Positions 38,754-47,529 of a stretch of 64,000 nucleotides of DNA are shown in pieces (the stretch's first letter is position 1; each line of letters begins with the position of its first letter). Under the pieces are notes generated by a model. The model was not told the DNA's origin and did not search any database. It was given only the letters and a program-made list of their open reading frames with translations. Where the stretch lies: positions 18,336 through 82,335 of the forward strand of contig NZ_SUMD01000017.1 in NCBI RefSeq assembly GCF_005049235.1, read 5' to 3'. The position numbers were made by a program, and so were the translations under genes. The stretch is from Rhodococcus oryzae. GTDB lineage: Bacteria > Actinomycetota > Actinomycetes > Mycobacteriales > Mycobacteriaceae.

Positions 38754-41079
38754 AACCGTCACACCTGTACCACCAGTTGCTGACACCGACACCCGCGAAC
38801 CACAACTGAGGGAGTCCCTTTTGCCTTACCGCCGACCAAAGCCGTCAATCGTTCTTGGCACGGTTGCCGCCTTGGCGATCGCGAGCCCGCTCGCGGTCTG
38901 GGGCGTCACCAGCGCCACCGGCGTCCGTACCACCACCACCTCCGCGCCGTCGGCCGTCCCGACGCAGATCGCCGAGGTGGTCCTCGCGCAGGTCCCCGAC
39001 ATCGTGATCCCGCTCAAGGACATCACCGGACTCGACCTGCCCGACCTCCACCTCTCCGATCTGAAGAAGATCCCGATCCCGGCCAACCTCCCCACCGAGA
39101 TCCCGCTGCCGCAGAACCTGCCGCTGCCCCCCGGGATCTCGCTTCCGCCGTCGATCCAGATCCCGCAGCTGACCGCGCCCGGCGACATCGCAGGCGGCGC
39201 ACCGGCTCCCGCACCAGCACCAGCACCGGCGCCGGCACCCGAGCCCGCACCGGCTCCCCCCGCGAGCCCCGAGGAGCAGTTCGGTACCGCGGTCAAGGAG
39301 ATCACCCGCGACACCCCGTTCAGCATGATCGCGCTGACCTCGGAACTCGGCGCCACCGCCGCCAAGGTCCGCGCCCAGCTGGCCGACGGCTCGTGGGGCC
39401 CCTGGTTCGCCACCGAAAAGATCGACTCCCGCAAGGACGACAAGACCACGGGCGGCAAGACGGGCACCGAGCCGGTGTTCGTCGGCGCCACCAAGGCCGT
39501 CCAGGTGCTGGTCACCAAGGTCGAGCAGGCCGCGGCGGCGCTGCCCGCGTCGGGAACAGCCGAGGCTCCCGCAGCTCCGGCGCCGGCGCTGCCGAACCAG
39601 CTCGCCCCTGCCGATCCCGCGCAGCTGCCGATGGGCTTCGCGCCCGCCGCGCTGTCGAGCCCGCTGCGCGGCCAGGAACCCGCACCGCAGCCGGAGGCAC
39701 CGCAGCAGGCGCCCGCACCGCAGCCCGCCGCCGCACAGCAGGCGAACTCCGTGCAGCAGCTCGCCGAGGCGGTCACGGCCGTGCTCATCGAGCCCGGCAC
39801 CTCGGCATCGGACAGCACCCTCGGCGACATCGCGACTCCCCTTGGCAGTACTTCAGGCCCCAAGGTGATCACCCGCGCGCAGTGGGGGGCCGACGAGTCC
39901 ATCCGCTGCCAGGAGCCGGTGTACGACGACTCCCTCGGCGGTGCGACGGTGCACCACACCGCGGGTAGCAACGACTACTCCAAGTCGGAGTCGGTCGAGA
40001 TCGTCCGCGCGATCTACGCGTACCACGCCTCCACCCTCGGCTGGTGCGATGTCGGCTACAACGTGCTGGTCGACAAGTACGGCCAGATCTTCGAGGGCCG
40101 CTCGGGCGGTCTGGATCGCAACGTCCAGGGCGCACACGCGGGCGGGTTCAACGAGAACACCATGGGCATCGCGATGATGGGCGACTTCTCCACGGTGACC
40201 CCGCCGCAGGAGACCGTCAACGCGGTCGGCAAGTTCCTCGGCTGGCGACTCGCCAAGGCGGGCCTGGATCCCAAGGGCCGCACCACGATGTACTCCGAGG
40301 GCACCGAGTTCACGCCGTACGCCCAGGGCGAGGCCGTTGACCTGCCGATCATCTTCGCGCACCGCGACGTGGGCAACACCAGCTGCCCGGGCGACGCCGG
40401 CTACGCCAAGCTCGGCCAGATCCGCGACATCGCGGCGGCCAACCTGGGCGGCAGTTCGTCGTCCGGCGTGCTCGCCGCGGCACCGAACAACCCGCCCACC
40501 GAGAACGCGACGCCAGGGCAGACCGACACCTCGGTGGTGCCGGACGGCGCCGGTTCGACGGCGGGCGCCATCGGCGCGCTGGTCGGCGAGCTGCTCCGGC
40601 TGACCGACCCGTCCCCGATCGCCCAGAAGTGGATCGCGGAGGGTGGCGACACCGGACGTCTCGGTAACTCGCTGTCCGGCGAGATCCCGGTCAAGGGCGG
40701 CAACAAGGTCGTGAAGTTCACCAACGGCGCCATCGCCACCTCCCCGAACGGTGGGGTGTGGACGGTGCTCGGCAAGATCTTCGAGACCTGGCAGACCGCC
40801 GGCCTCGACTCCGGCTCGCTCGGACTGCCGACCAGCGATGAATACCCGGTGCCGGACGGCAAGCGCACCGACTTCGAGGGTGGCTCGCTGATCTTCAACG
40901 AGCTCACCGGCATCGTCACCACGATCCTCAAGACCTACAACGACACCTACGCGAAGGCCTATGAGGAGGGCGCGGCCGCGACACCCGCCGCCGCACCCGT
41001 CGCCGAGGCGGCACCCGCGCCGGTGGCACCTCCCGCACCGCCCGCGGCTGCCGAACCGGCACCCGCGCCCGCCGGCTGA
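38746..41079 (+). CDS. Secreted N-acetylmuramoyl-L-alanine amidase (PGRP) with LGFP repeats, Rv3811 homologue
   Basis: 777 residues. N-terminal TM/signal segment (about 34-55), a long Pro/Ala-rich region with PAPAPAP runs, then a PGRP/amidase_2 domain (about 368-570): 'VITRAQWGADES', zinc ligands in 'VHHTAGSNDY' and 'HRDVGNTSCPG', and 'NVLVDKYGQIFEGRSGG'. Two LGFP-type repeats ('GRLGNSLSGEIP', 'GSLGLPTSDEYP') and a Pro/Ala tail follow. It cleaves the stem peptide from muramic acid, and LGFP repeats likely bind the wall. In M. tuberculosis Rv3811 is shorter (539) and lies one gene from glf; here about 8 kb of accessory genes separate them. Confidence 0.92.
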   Translation: MATTVTPVPPVADTDTREPQLRESLLPYRRPKPSIVLGTVAALAIASPLAVWGVTSATGVRTTTTSAPSAVPTQIAEVVLAQVPDIVIPLKDITGLDLPDLHLSDLKKIPIPANLPTEIPLPQNLPLPPGISLPPSIQIPQLTAPGDIAGGAPAPAPAPAPAPAPEPAPAPPASPEEQFGTAVKEITRDTPFSMIALTSELGATAAKVRAQLADGSWGPWFATEKIDSRKDDKTTGGKTGTEPVFVGATKAVQVLVTKVEQAAAALPASGTAEAPAAPAPALPNQLAPADPAQLPMGFAPAALSSPLRGQEPAPQPEAPQQAPAPQPAAAQQANSVQQLAEAVTAVLIEPGTSASDSTLGDIATPLGSTSGPKVITRAQWGADESIRCQEPVYDDSLGGATVHHTAGSNDYSKSESVEIVRAIYAYHASTLGWCDVGYNVLVDKYGQIFEGRSGGLDRNVQGAHAGGFNENTMGIAMMGDFSTVTPPQETVNAVGKFLGWRLAKAGLDPKGRTTMYSEGTEFTPYAQGEAVDLPIIFAHRDVGNTSCPGDAGYAKLGQIRDIAAANLGGSSSSGVLAAAPNNPPTENATPGQTDTSVVPDGAGSTAGAIGALVGELLRLTDPSPIAQKWIAEGGDTGRLGNSLSGEIPVKGGNKVVKFTNGAIATSPNGGVWTVLGKIFETWQTAGLDSGSLGLPTSDEYPVPDGKRTDFEGGSLIFNELTGIVTTILKTYNDTYAKAYEEGAAATPAAAPVAEAAPAPVAPPAPPAAAEPAPAPAG

Positions 41080-41102
41080 GCCACGGGCACAGGAACGAGA
41101 AC

Positions 41103-41139
41103 ATCGGCCCCGCATCGGTTTTCCCGATGCGGGGCCGAT
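41103..41139 (+). terminator. Terminator after the amidase gene
   Basis: Sixteen-base perfect arms (ATCGGCCCCGCATCGG and its complement) with a 5-base TTTTC loop, 23 bases after the stop codon. Confidence 0.85.
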
Positions 41140-41239
41140 TCCGTTCCTGCGCCTTGTGCCGGGGGTGTGGCTGGCCACACCCCCGGATCGCCTGGCAACA
41201 CCCTCGAACGCGCGCCGGGCATCGGGAAACATGGTTCCC

Positions 41240-42544
41240 ATGACGACGACCACTCCCCGTGCACCGGCGCTCCTCGAGTTCCTCCGCGCCCCGATCGCGG
41301 CGCAGACCTGGCGCGAGGGCGGATACCTGGCGGTGACCGCCGTGCTGGCACTTGCCGGCATCACGTATCTCTTCCTTGGCGCCATGTTCGGGGGCGTCCT
41401 CGTGATCACCCTGATCGGCATCCCCCTACTGGCGGCGATGATCGTGGGGGCCAGGGGTTTCGGCCACGCCTACCGCACCCTCTCCGCGTCGATGCTCCGC
41501 TCGCCGGTGGAGGATCCGCCACCGTTCTCCCCTCGGCCGGGTGCACTCGGGTTCATCTGGTCCGGGCTCATCGACCGAACGGGATGGCGCGCGATCGCGT
41601 TCATGCTGATCAAGACCGTGCTCGCGATCGCAGCCGTGTGGGGCGCCCTGCTCTTCGTGGTCGTCTCGATGGGCTTGGCGGTCTCGCCGCTGCTGTGGTG
41701 GCTGATCGAGCCGACGAACTACGACGAGAACGGCGTCGCCCGGCGTTCGCTCCTCCAGTTCGGCGATGTGTACCTCGACACCTGGGCGCAGATGCTGGTG
41801 CTGTCGACGGCAGGCATCGTCGGCCTCTTCCTGGCGCCCTGGCCGATCCGCGCGCTCGCCGCGCTGGACCGGATGCTGATCCGGGCGCTTCTCGGGCCCG
41901 CGGCTCGCGATGTTCGCGTCGAGGAACTCGAGCGCACCCGCACCGAGGCGGTCGAGGACTCGGCCACGAGGCTGCGCCGGGTGGAGCGCGACCTGCACGA
42001 CGGCACCCAGGCCCGCCTCGTGGCGATGGCGATGACCCTCGGTCGCGCGGAGGACCGGATCGCGGCGGGCGAGGACCCCTCGGAGCTGGTGCACAGTGCG
42101 CATTCCGCCGCCAAGGAGGCGCTGACCGAGCTACGTGAAGTGGTGCGGGGCATCCACCCACCCGCCCTCGACCTCGGCCTGGGGCCCGCGCTGCAGACGC
42201 TGGCCGCCCGTAGCGTCGTGCCGGTCGACCTCGCGGTGTCGGTGGATCCGCGGCCGACTCCCGGCACCGAGACGATCGCCTACTTCTCCGTCGCCGAGCT
42301 GCTCACCAACGTCGCCCGGCATTCCGGGGCGACCCGGGTCTGGGTGTCCGCGATGTCCGATGGCGATGGACTGTCGGTGTCGGTGCGGGACAACGGCATC
42401 GGCGGGGCGGTCATCGGTGCCGGCAGCGGGCTCGCCGGGCTCGCGGCCCGGGCCGGTACCGTGGACGGATCACTGCACGTGGACAGCCCGGTCGGGGGTC
42501 CGACGGTGGTGACCCTTTCGTTGCCGGTCGACGGGACACACTGA
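41240..42544 (+). CDS. Sensor histidine kinase (NarL-system type)
   Basis: 434-residue membrane sensor kinase. An N-terminal 'putative sensor' domain with four TM helices in two pairs (about 30-75 and 115-205) precedes a HisKA_3 dimerisation region with phospho-acceptor His253 in 'VERDLHDGTQARLVAMAMTLGRAED', and a HATPase domain ('AELLTNVARHSGA', 'VRDNGIGGA', 'GSGLAGLAARA'). The ATG at 41240 leaves GGGA at about 12 bases; 41231 is the alternative. Its stop overlaps the response regulator start. The sensor domain type is common in actinobacteria, and its signal is usually unknown. Confidence 0.88.
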   Translation: MTTTTPRAPALLEFLRAPIAAQTWREGGYLAVTAVLALAGITYLFLGAMFGGVLVITLIGIPLLAAMIVGARGFGHAYRTLSASMLRSPVEDPPPFSPRPGALGFIWSGLIDRTGWRAIAFMLIKTVLAIAAVWGALLFVVVSMGLAVSPLLWWLIEPTNYDENGVARRSLLQFGDVYLDTWAQMLVLSTAGIVGLFLAPWPIRALAALDRMLIRALLGPAARDVRVEELERTRTEAVEDSATRLRRVERDLHDGTQARLVAMAMTLGRAEDRIAAGEDPSELVHSAHSAAKEALTELREVVRGIHPPALDLGLGPALQTLAARSVVPVDLAVSVDPRPTPGTETIAYFSVAELLTNVARHSGATRVWVSAMSDGDGLSVSVRDNGIGGAVIGAGSGLAGLAARAGTVDGSLHVDSPVGGPTVVTLSLPVDGTH

Positions 42545-43185
42545 TGCGGATCGTGATCGCAGAGGACAACGCCATCCTCCGAGATGGACTGGCGCAGTTG
42601 CTGATCGAACGTGGACACGAGGTCGTGGCCATCATCGGCGACGCGACCTCGCTGGGGGCTGCCGTCGCCGAGCACCTCCCGGATGTCGCGGTCGTCGACA
42701 TCCGGATGCCACCCACCTTCACCGACGAGGGCCTGGTCGAGGCGGTGGCCCTGCGCCGCAGGTTCCCCGATGTCGGGGTGCTGGTTTTCTCCCAGTGGGT
42801 TGAGACACGCTATGCCGCTGAGCTTCTCGCCGGCCAGGCCGCAGGTGTCGGCTATCTGCTCAAGGACCGGGTCGCGGATGTCGGCGAGTTCGTCGATGCC
42901 CTGCAGCGGGTGGCGGCGGGCGGGACCGCCCTCGATCCGGAGGTGGTGACCCAGTTGATCGGCTCGAGCCGCAAGGCCAAGGCCCTCGACGCCCTCACCC
43001 CACGCGAGCGGGAGGTGCTCGGGCTGATGGCGCAGGGACTGTCCAACGCCGCCCTTGCCGCCTCGTTGCACGTGACCGAGCGCGCCGTCGAGAAACACAT
43101 CGGCAACATCTTCACCAAGCTGGACCTGCCGCCGTCGGACGGCCACCACCGGCGGGTGCTCGCCGTGCTGCGCTACCTCGAGTGA
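42544..43185 (+). CDS. LuxR/NarL-family response regulator
   Basis: 213 residues. The receiver domain has the acidic pair near residues 7-8, phospho-acceptor Asp52 in 'VAVVDIRMPP' and the switch lysine in 'GYLLKDRVADV'; the C-terminal LuxR helix-turn-helix is 'LTPREREVLGLMAQGLSNAALAASLHVTERAVEKHIGNIFTKL'. One-base overlap with the kinase shows they form a pair. Targets unknown; the flanking genes on both sides have their own terminators or oppose it. Confidence 0.92.
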   Translation: MRIVIAEDNAILRDGLAQLLIERGHEVVAIIGDATSLGAAVAEHLPDVAVVDIRMPPTFTDEGLVEAVALRRRFPDVGVLVFSQWVETRYAAELLAGQAAGVGYLLKDRVADVGEFVDALQRVAAGGTALDPEVVTQLIGSSRKAKALDALTPREREVLGLMAQGLSNAALAASLHVTERAVEKHIGNIFTKLDLPPSDGHHRRVLAVLRYLE

Positions 43186-43216
43186 GATCGCCTTGGGGTC
43201 AGTCGCCCTCAGCGCG

Positions 43217-44197
43217 TCAGCATGGCCGACTTTCCCCATAGCAGGTGGCGATCTCGGCGGCACGGTTGCGCAGGGAGTCGCGCAACCACTGCGGGGCAAG
43301 GGCTTCCGCGTCGGTAGCGAGCTGCCACAGCGCCCATTCGGCGTGTCGTGGATCTTGGAAGGTCACCTCCAACCGCAACCAGCCGTGTGCGTCGGGTTCC
43401 TCGGTGCGGACGGCCAGCGCGGTGTCCAGCAGGACCTCCCGCCGCGCCGGGTTCACCCGTACCAGCACGGTGACCTGGTCGCCGCCGGTCCGAAACCGGG
43501 TGCTGCGTTCCTGCCAGGCGCGGTCCAGATCGACCCGGTCCGGTCGCTGTGCCGGTTCCGGGAGTTCCTCGGCGGCCACCACCCGCGACAGCCGGTAGGT
43601 GCGGTCCGCGCCAGATCTCGTGGCCAGCAGGTAGCCCCTGTCGCGTACGGTGACCAGTCCGATCGGGTCCACTGTGCGCCACTGCGGGGTCTGGTCGAGC
43701 GCCGCGTAGTGGATGCGCAGCTTGTTTCCGGCGAACACCGCGCGCCGGATCTCGGCCACTATGGCGCCGGGCACCTCCTCGGCGTCCAGCCGACGCGAAA
43801 GCAGATCGGTCTCCGGGTCGATGAGCAATCGCTCGGCCACGTCAGCTGCGGTGTCCCGGTAGTTTTCGGGAAGCGCGTCAACCACTTTGAGCATCGCCGC
43901 GGCAAGCGCCGAGCCGAGGCCGAATGCCTGCGAGCCGCGCCGCGAGCCGGCGACGAGCAGGGCAAGCGCCTCGTCGTGGTTCAGCCCGGTGAGCTCGGTC
44001 CGAAACCCGGGCAACAACGCGAAGCCGCCGTGCCTGCCGCGTTCGGCGAAGACCGGGACGCCGGCCACGGACAGCGCCTCGATGTCGCGCAACACGGTGC
44101 GGGTGGACACCTCCAGTTCGTCGGCAAGCTCGGCCGCGGTCAGCCGACCGCGCTGGCGCAGCAGCAGCACCAGGGACACCAACCGGTCGGCACGCAT
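43217..44197 (-). CDS. WYL-domain transcriptional regulator (YafY/DeoR-like HTH)
   Basis: 326 residues. Winged helix 'RLVSLVLLLRQRGRLTAAELADELEVSTRTVLRDIEALSVAGVPVFAERG' at the N terminus, then a WYL ligand-sensing domain ('KLRIHYAALDQTPQWRTVDPIGLVTVRDRGYLLATRSGADRTYRLSRV') and the C-terminal WCX extension. WYL regulators often sense nucleotides or nucleic acids. A perfect inverted repeat 15 bases upstream of the start is the likely operator, shared with the divergent ridA gene. Confidence 0.92.
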   Translation of the reverse strand: MRADRLVSLVLLLRQRGRLTAAELADELEVSTRTVLRDIEALSVAGVPVFAERGRHGGFALLPGFRTELTGLNHDEALALLVAGSRRGSQAFGLGSALAAAMLKVVDALPENYRDTAADVAERLLIDPETDLLSRRLDAEEVPGAIVAEIRRAVFAGNKLRIHYAALDQTPQWRTVDPIGLVTVRDRGYLLATRSGADRTYRLSRVVAAEELPEPAQRPDRVDLDRAWQERSTRFRTGGDQVTVLVRVNPARREVLLDTALAVRTEEPDAHGWLRLEVTFQDPRHAEWALWQLATDAEALAPQWLRDSLRNRAAEIATCYGESRPC

Positions 44198-44211
44198 CCG
44201 AAAACCCTACT

Positions 44212-44238
44212 GAATCACGACACTAGGTGTCGTGATTC
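44212..44238. promoter_or_regulatory. Perfect operator between the WYL regulator and ridA
   Basis: GAATCACGACAC - TAG - GTGTCGTGATTC: 12-bp arms without mismatch around three bases, 15 bases from the regulator start and 76 bases from the RidA start. Length and symmetry fit a dimeric helix-turn-helix regulator, most simply the WYL protein. Confidence 0.8.
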
Positions 44239-44313
44239 GTTGGGAGGCTTGCTACGACGGCGTCCCAGACAGCGGCCAGCGGGCCGATGGACGTGCGTAC
44301 TTCGACGAAGTGA

Positions 44314-44727
44314 ATGGAGACTGATGTGGCAGTGGAACGAACGGCAGTCAACCCGGTGACGTGGTCGGTGGAGATGGGATTCAACCAGGGTGAGCTCGTC
44401 TCCGGGCACACCCGGACCCTGTACTGCTCCGGGCAGACCGCGATGAGCGCGGACGGCAAGCCCAAGCATGACGGTGACATGGAGAAGCAGTTGGCGCTGA
44501 GCCTCGACAATCTGGAGGCCGTGCTCGGAGAGGCAGGCATGTCCCTCTCGAACCTCGTCCGGCTCAACGTCTACACCACCGACGTCGATCTGCTCTTCCA
44601 GCACTATGGCGTGCTGGCGTCGCGGTTGGGTGCTTCCGGGGTGGCACCGGCCACCACGATGCTCGGGGTGACACGGCTGGCGATCCCCGGCCAGATGGTC
44701 GAGCTCGAGGGAACCGCCGTCCAGTGA
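44314..44727 (+). CDS. RidA family protein (reactive imine/enamine deaminase type)
   Basis: 137 residues of the YjgF/YER057c/UK114 fold: 'FNQGELVSGHTRTLYCSGQTAMSADGKPKHDGDMEKQLALSLDNLEAVLGEAGMSLSNLVRLNVYTTDVD'. True RidA enzymes hydrolyse 2-aminoacrylate with a conserved Arg near the C terminus in a 'RxxVA' segment; the equivalent here is 'TTMLGVTRLAIPGQMVELEGTAV', without that Arg in place, so it may belong to another Rid subgroup. The start could also be the GTG at 44326. It is probably controlled by the divergent WYL regulator. Confidence 0.85.
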   Translation: METDVAVERTAVNPVTWSVEMGFNQGELVSGHTRTLYCSGQTAMSADGKPKHDGDMEKQLALSLDNLEAVLGEAGMSLSNLVRLNVYTTDVDLLFQHYGVLASRLGASGVAPATTMLGVTRLAIPGQMVELEGTAVQ

Positions 44728-44733
44728 TGCCAC

Positions 44734-44769
44734 CTCGCCGCCTCCGGCAGGGCTACCGGAGGCGGCGAG
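44734..44769. terminator. Bidirectional terminator between ridA and the HAD gene
   Basis: Fourteen-base perfect arms CTCGCCGCCTCCGG / CCGGAGGCGGCGAG with an 8-base loop between two converging genes. Confidence 0.8.
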
Positions 44770-44793
44770 TAGCACGAAGGTGGGTGCCTACGG

Positions 44794-45636
44794 CTAGCCC
44801 CACCAGCGCTCGAGGACCCGTGCCACGCCGTCCGCCGAATTCGACGTGGTCACCTCGTCGGCAGCGGTGATCGCGTCGAGGTGCGCGTTCTCCATGGCGA
44901 CCCCGTGCCGGGCCAGGGTGAGCATGGGCACGTCGTTGGGCATGTCACCGAACGCGACGATGCCGGACACCGGGATGCCGAGCTGCTCGGCGACCACCGT
45001 GAGCCCGGACGCCTTGGTGATCCCGGGGGCGGATACCTCGATCAGACCTTTGTCGGTCGAATACGTCAGGTCCGCGCGGGCGCCGATCAGCGGGGCGAGC
45101 GTGGCCGCCATCGCGGCGCTGCTGGTGCCGGGCAGCCGGATCAGCAGCTTCACCGCGGGGTGTGCCAGCACCTCGTCCCCTGACATCTCGGTGTTGTCCG
45201 GGTTCAGCCAGGCGTGCTCGTATCCCGGCGAGCTGACGAACTGCGGGGTGGCAGCGTCGTGGGCGCTGGCCCCCACCCGTTCCGCGGCGAGGCCACAGCC
45301 GGGCAGCGCGCTCATCGCCAGGTCTGCCAGCCAGCCCAGCTCGTCGGTGGACAGCGTGACGGCGCTCAGCACCCGGTCGGCGTTGCTGTCGTAGACCACA
45401 GCGCCGTTCGCGCAGACGGCCAGCGGCGCGAACCCGAGCTCGTCGACCACCGGGGCGATCCATCGCGGCGGGCGCCCGGTGGACAGCACGAAGGGCGTCC
45501 CGTCGGCCACCGCCGCCTGGACGGCGGCCCTGGTCCGGGCGCTGACCTTCTCGTCGTCGTCGATCAGGGTGCCGTCGACGTCGCTGGCGATCAGCAGGGG
45601 CTTGGTGTGTCGGTTGTCCTGCATCGAACCCATCAT
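44794..45636 (-). CDS. HAD-superfamily (Cof-type) phosphatase, Rv3813c homologue
   Basis: 280 residues. HAD motif I 'IASDVDGTLIDDD' (nucleophile and acid Asp), motif II 'LSTGRP', motif III Lys region 'GITKASGL' and motif IV 'VAFGDMPNDVPML' are complete, with a C2-type cap between them, as in Cof/YbiV sugar- or cofactor-phosphate phosphatases. Starts at 45636, 45633 or 45624 are possible. It occupies the place of Rv3813c in the M. tuberculosis order, between the amidase and the acyltransferase. Substrate unknown. Confidence 0.88.
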   Translation of the reverse strand: MMGSMQDNRHTKPLLIASDVDGTLIDDDEKVSARTRAAVQAAVADGTPFVLSTGRPPRWIAPVVDELGFAPLAVCANGAVVYDSNADRVLSAVTLSTDELGWLADLAMSALPGCGLAAERVGASAHDAATPQFVSSPGYEHAWLNPDNTEMSGDEVLAHPAVKLLIRLPGTSSAAMAATLAPLIGARADLTYSTDKGLIEVSAPGITKASGLTVVAEQLGIPVSGIVAFGDMPNDVPMLTLARHGVAMENAHLDAITAADEVTTSNSADGVARVLERWWG

Positions 45637-45821
45637 GCCGGAACGACTCGACGACCCCGACGCAGCGGACCGCGGCGGTCGCGGCGACAAGTCGACGTCG
45701 AGCGGGTGCAACGCGTTCCATCCGTAGGGGGCCCTCGGTGCCGTGACCCCTCACCACGCTGGACTGATCGCGGTTTCAACGATTCGATGCCTATGCGAAC
45801 GAGTTCTCCTCTATGGTCCAG

Positions 45822-45850
45822 GTCACAGAATCTCTTTACTTCTGTATAAC
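45822..45850 (+). promoter_or_regulatory. Promoter of the secreted protein gene at 45883
   Basis: TATAAC (45845-45850) as -10, with GTCACA (45822-45827) 17 bases upstream as -35 (four of six match TTGACA). A strong AAGGAG ribosome site (45871-45876) follows. The stretch around 45826-45870 is noticeably AT-rich for this genome. Confidence 0.5.
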
Positions 45851-45882
45851 TAACTGTTTCCGAAGCCAGTAAGGAGCAATGC

Positions 45883-46800
45883 ATGTCCTTCACGCACGTT
45901 CGCCGGGGTGCGGTCCCCGTGGTCGCCGCCGCGGCGGTGGCCGCAGGCAGCCTGCTGATGGCGTCGCCCGCATCCGCCGCGCCCGCCTCGATCGAGTTCA
46001 AGGGCGCCTGCCAGGCGAGGGCGATCCTCACCCAGCACATGTCGCAGCCGCTGGGCATGACGATCGACGCCCCGAGCTCCGTGAGGGTCGGCGAACAGTT
46101 CAGCTACCGCCTGCAACCGACGGTGAGCTCCCTGCCGGACAAGGAGTCCATCGCCACCACCACCGACATCCAGCGACTCAAGATCGACTGGGAGCTCCCG
46201 GATAACACCGAGTTCGTCGGCGCCACGGTCGTGGCGGGCACCGGCAAGGGCCTGACCGGCGTCGCGCCCTCGGTCATCCGCGTCAACGATGCGGGCGAGC
46301 CCGACGCAGCAGGCACCATCCTGCGGCTGTCCGGCGACAACGAGACCGTCGGCAACGGCCCGAAGTCCAGCCTGAACACCCCGGGTGGCATCGCGGTGGA
46401 GAAGACGAAGACCGACATGGACGGCAACCCGACCGCCGACGGTTCCACCAAGTTCCAGCTGCCCGCCGTCGAGGTCACGGTCAAGGCCGTCGCCGAGGGC
46501 GTCGTCACCCCCAAGGTGCGCGTCGCGGGCGAGGCCGCCAACTACAACAGCGAGAAGAACTACGACACCTTCCTGGCTCGGGCGTTCGCGCTCGGCTCCA
46601 ACCAGAACGCTCCGACCTTCTGCACCCCGAAGGACGGCACCCGGCCCGCCAACGACGTGCCGGTGAACGCGGGCGGCCGGGCCCTCGCGACCATCCAGGT
46701 CGGCGCGGGCGGACCGGTCGACCCGGGCCCCGACCCGGAGCCGGGCACCGGAGCCGGGTCCGTCGACCTCGGCTCGGTCGGGTCCATCTTCGGATCCTGA
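45883..46800 (+). CDS. Secreted protein of unknown family
   Basis: 305-residue precursor with a clear Sec signal peptide ('VVAAAAVAAGSLLMASPASA', cleaved before 'APASIEFKG'). The mature part, rich in beta-type sequence with 'SIEFKGACQARAIL', 'VRVGEQFSYRLQP' and 'LKIDWELPDNTEFVGATVV', has two cysteines and ends in a Pro/Gly linker with a short tail 'GSVDLGSVGSIFGS'. I do not recognise the family. Similar single-domain secreted proteins are common in mycolic-acid bacteria. Good promoter and ribosome site and a strong terminator suggest high expression as a single gene. Confidence 0.85.
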   Translation: MSFTHVRRGAVPVVAAAAVAAGSLLMASPASAAPASIEFKGACQARAILTQHMSQPLGMTIDAPSSVRVGEQFSYRLQPTVSSLPDKESIATTTDIQRLKIDWELPDNTEFVGATVVAGTGKGLTGVAPSVIRVNDAGEPDAAGTILRLSGDNETVGNGPKSSLNTPGGIAVEKTKTDMDGNPTADGSTKFQLPAVEVTVKAVAEGVVTPKVRVAGEAANYNSEKNYDTFLARAFALGSNQNAPTFCTPKDGTRPANDVPVNAGGRALATIQVGAGGPVDPGPDPEPGTGAGSVDLGSVGSIFGS

Positions 46801-46826
46801 CCTGACCGGATCCTGACCTGACAACG

Positions 46827-46858
46827 GAGGCCGGCTCCCCCATCGGGGAGCCGGCCTC
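46827..46858 (+). terminator. Terminator after the secreted protein gene
   Basis: Fourteen-base perfect arms GAGGCCGGCTCCCC / GGGGAGCCGGCCTC with a 4-base CATC loop, then TTGT. The inner ten-base arms equal those of the emb terminator at 7505-7546. Confidence 0.85.
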
Positions 46859-46881
46859 TTGTCGTCTGGTGCCGGGCGCCG

Positions 46882-47529
46882 TCAGCCCACCAGCGCCCGC
46901 TCGAGCGAGTCGTCGGGATCCGAGACGACCTTCGGGTCCCTGCTGCTGAGCATGTCCGCGACTGCCTTCGGGCTGGCCAGCCACTCGCGGGCGGTGTTCC
47001 TGGCCACGGTGATGAAGCGGCAGTCGCAGTCGCCCTTGACGCCGTCGGCATCGATGCCTGCGTCGCGGCACAGCGCCACCGCCCTGGCGACGTGATTTCC
47101 CTGGCTGACGATCAGCGCCTTGCGCACGCCGAAGGTGGTCGCCGCGCGGGCACAGGTGTCGTAGGTGTCCAGGCCGTAGCCGTCACCGACGATCAGCGTC
47201 CGATCGATGCCCTTGGCCACCAGGTAGTCGGTCATCGCGGCGACCTCGTCGCCGGACGTGCCGTTGGCGTCGCCGGAGACCAGCACCGCGCGGGCCTTGC
47301 CCTCGCGCACCATCTGCGCGCCGACATCCAGTCGACCGGCGAGGAAGGACATCGGCTTGCCATCCTTGACCTTGGCGCCGAGCACGATCACCACCGGGGC
47401 CTCCGGGGCGTCCTCCGGGTCGTACACGTGCCCCGCCGATGCGACGGCAACCCAGGCCATCGAGCCCAGCAGGACGACGACCGGGACGGCGACGACCGCG
47501 CCCGCGATGCGCAGCAGCCGGCGCCTCAC
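46882..47529 (-). CDS. DUF218/SanA-like envelope protein
   Basis: 215 residues with one N-terminal TM helix (about 8-30) and a DUF218 (SanA/YdcF/ElyC) domain: 'PVVIVLGAKVKDGKPMSFLAGRLD', 'AVLVSGDANGTSGDEVAAMTDYLV', 'YDTCARAATTFGVRKALIVSQGNHVARAVALC'. SanA in enteric bacteria contributes to envelope barrier function and vancomycin resistance; the exact reaction is unknown. Four-base overlap with the upstream acyltransferase gene suggests joint translation. Confidence 0.85.
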   Translation of the reverse strand: MRRRLLRIAGAVVAVPVVVLLGSMAWVAVASAGHVYDPEDAPEAPVVIVLGAKVKDGKPMSFLAGRLDVGAQMVREGKARAVLVSGDANGTSGDEVAAMTDYLVAKGIDRTLIVGDGYGLDTYDTCARAATTFGVRKALIVSQGNHVARAVALCRDAGIDADGVKGDCDCRFITVARNTAREWLASPKAVADMLSSRDPKVVSDPDDSLERALVG

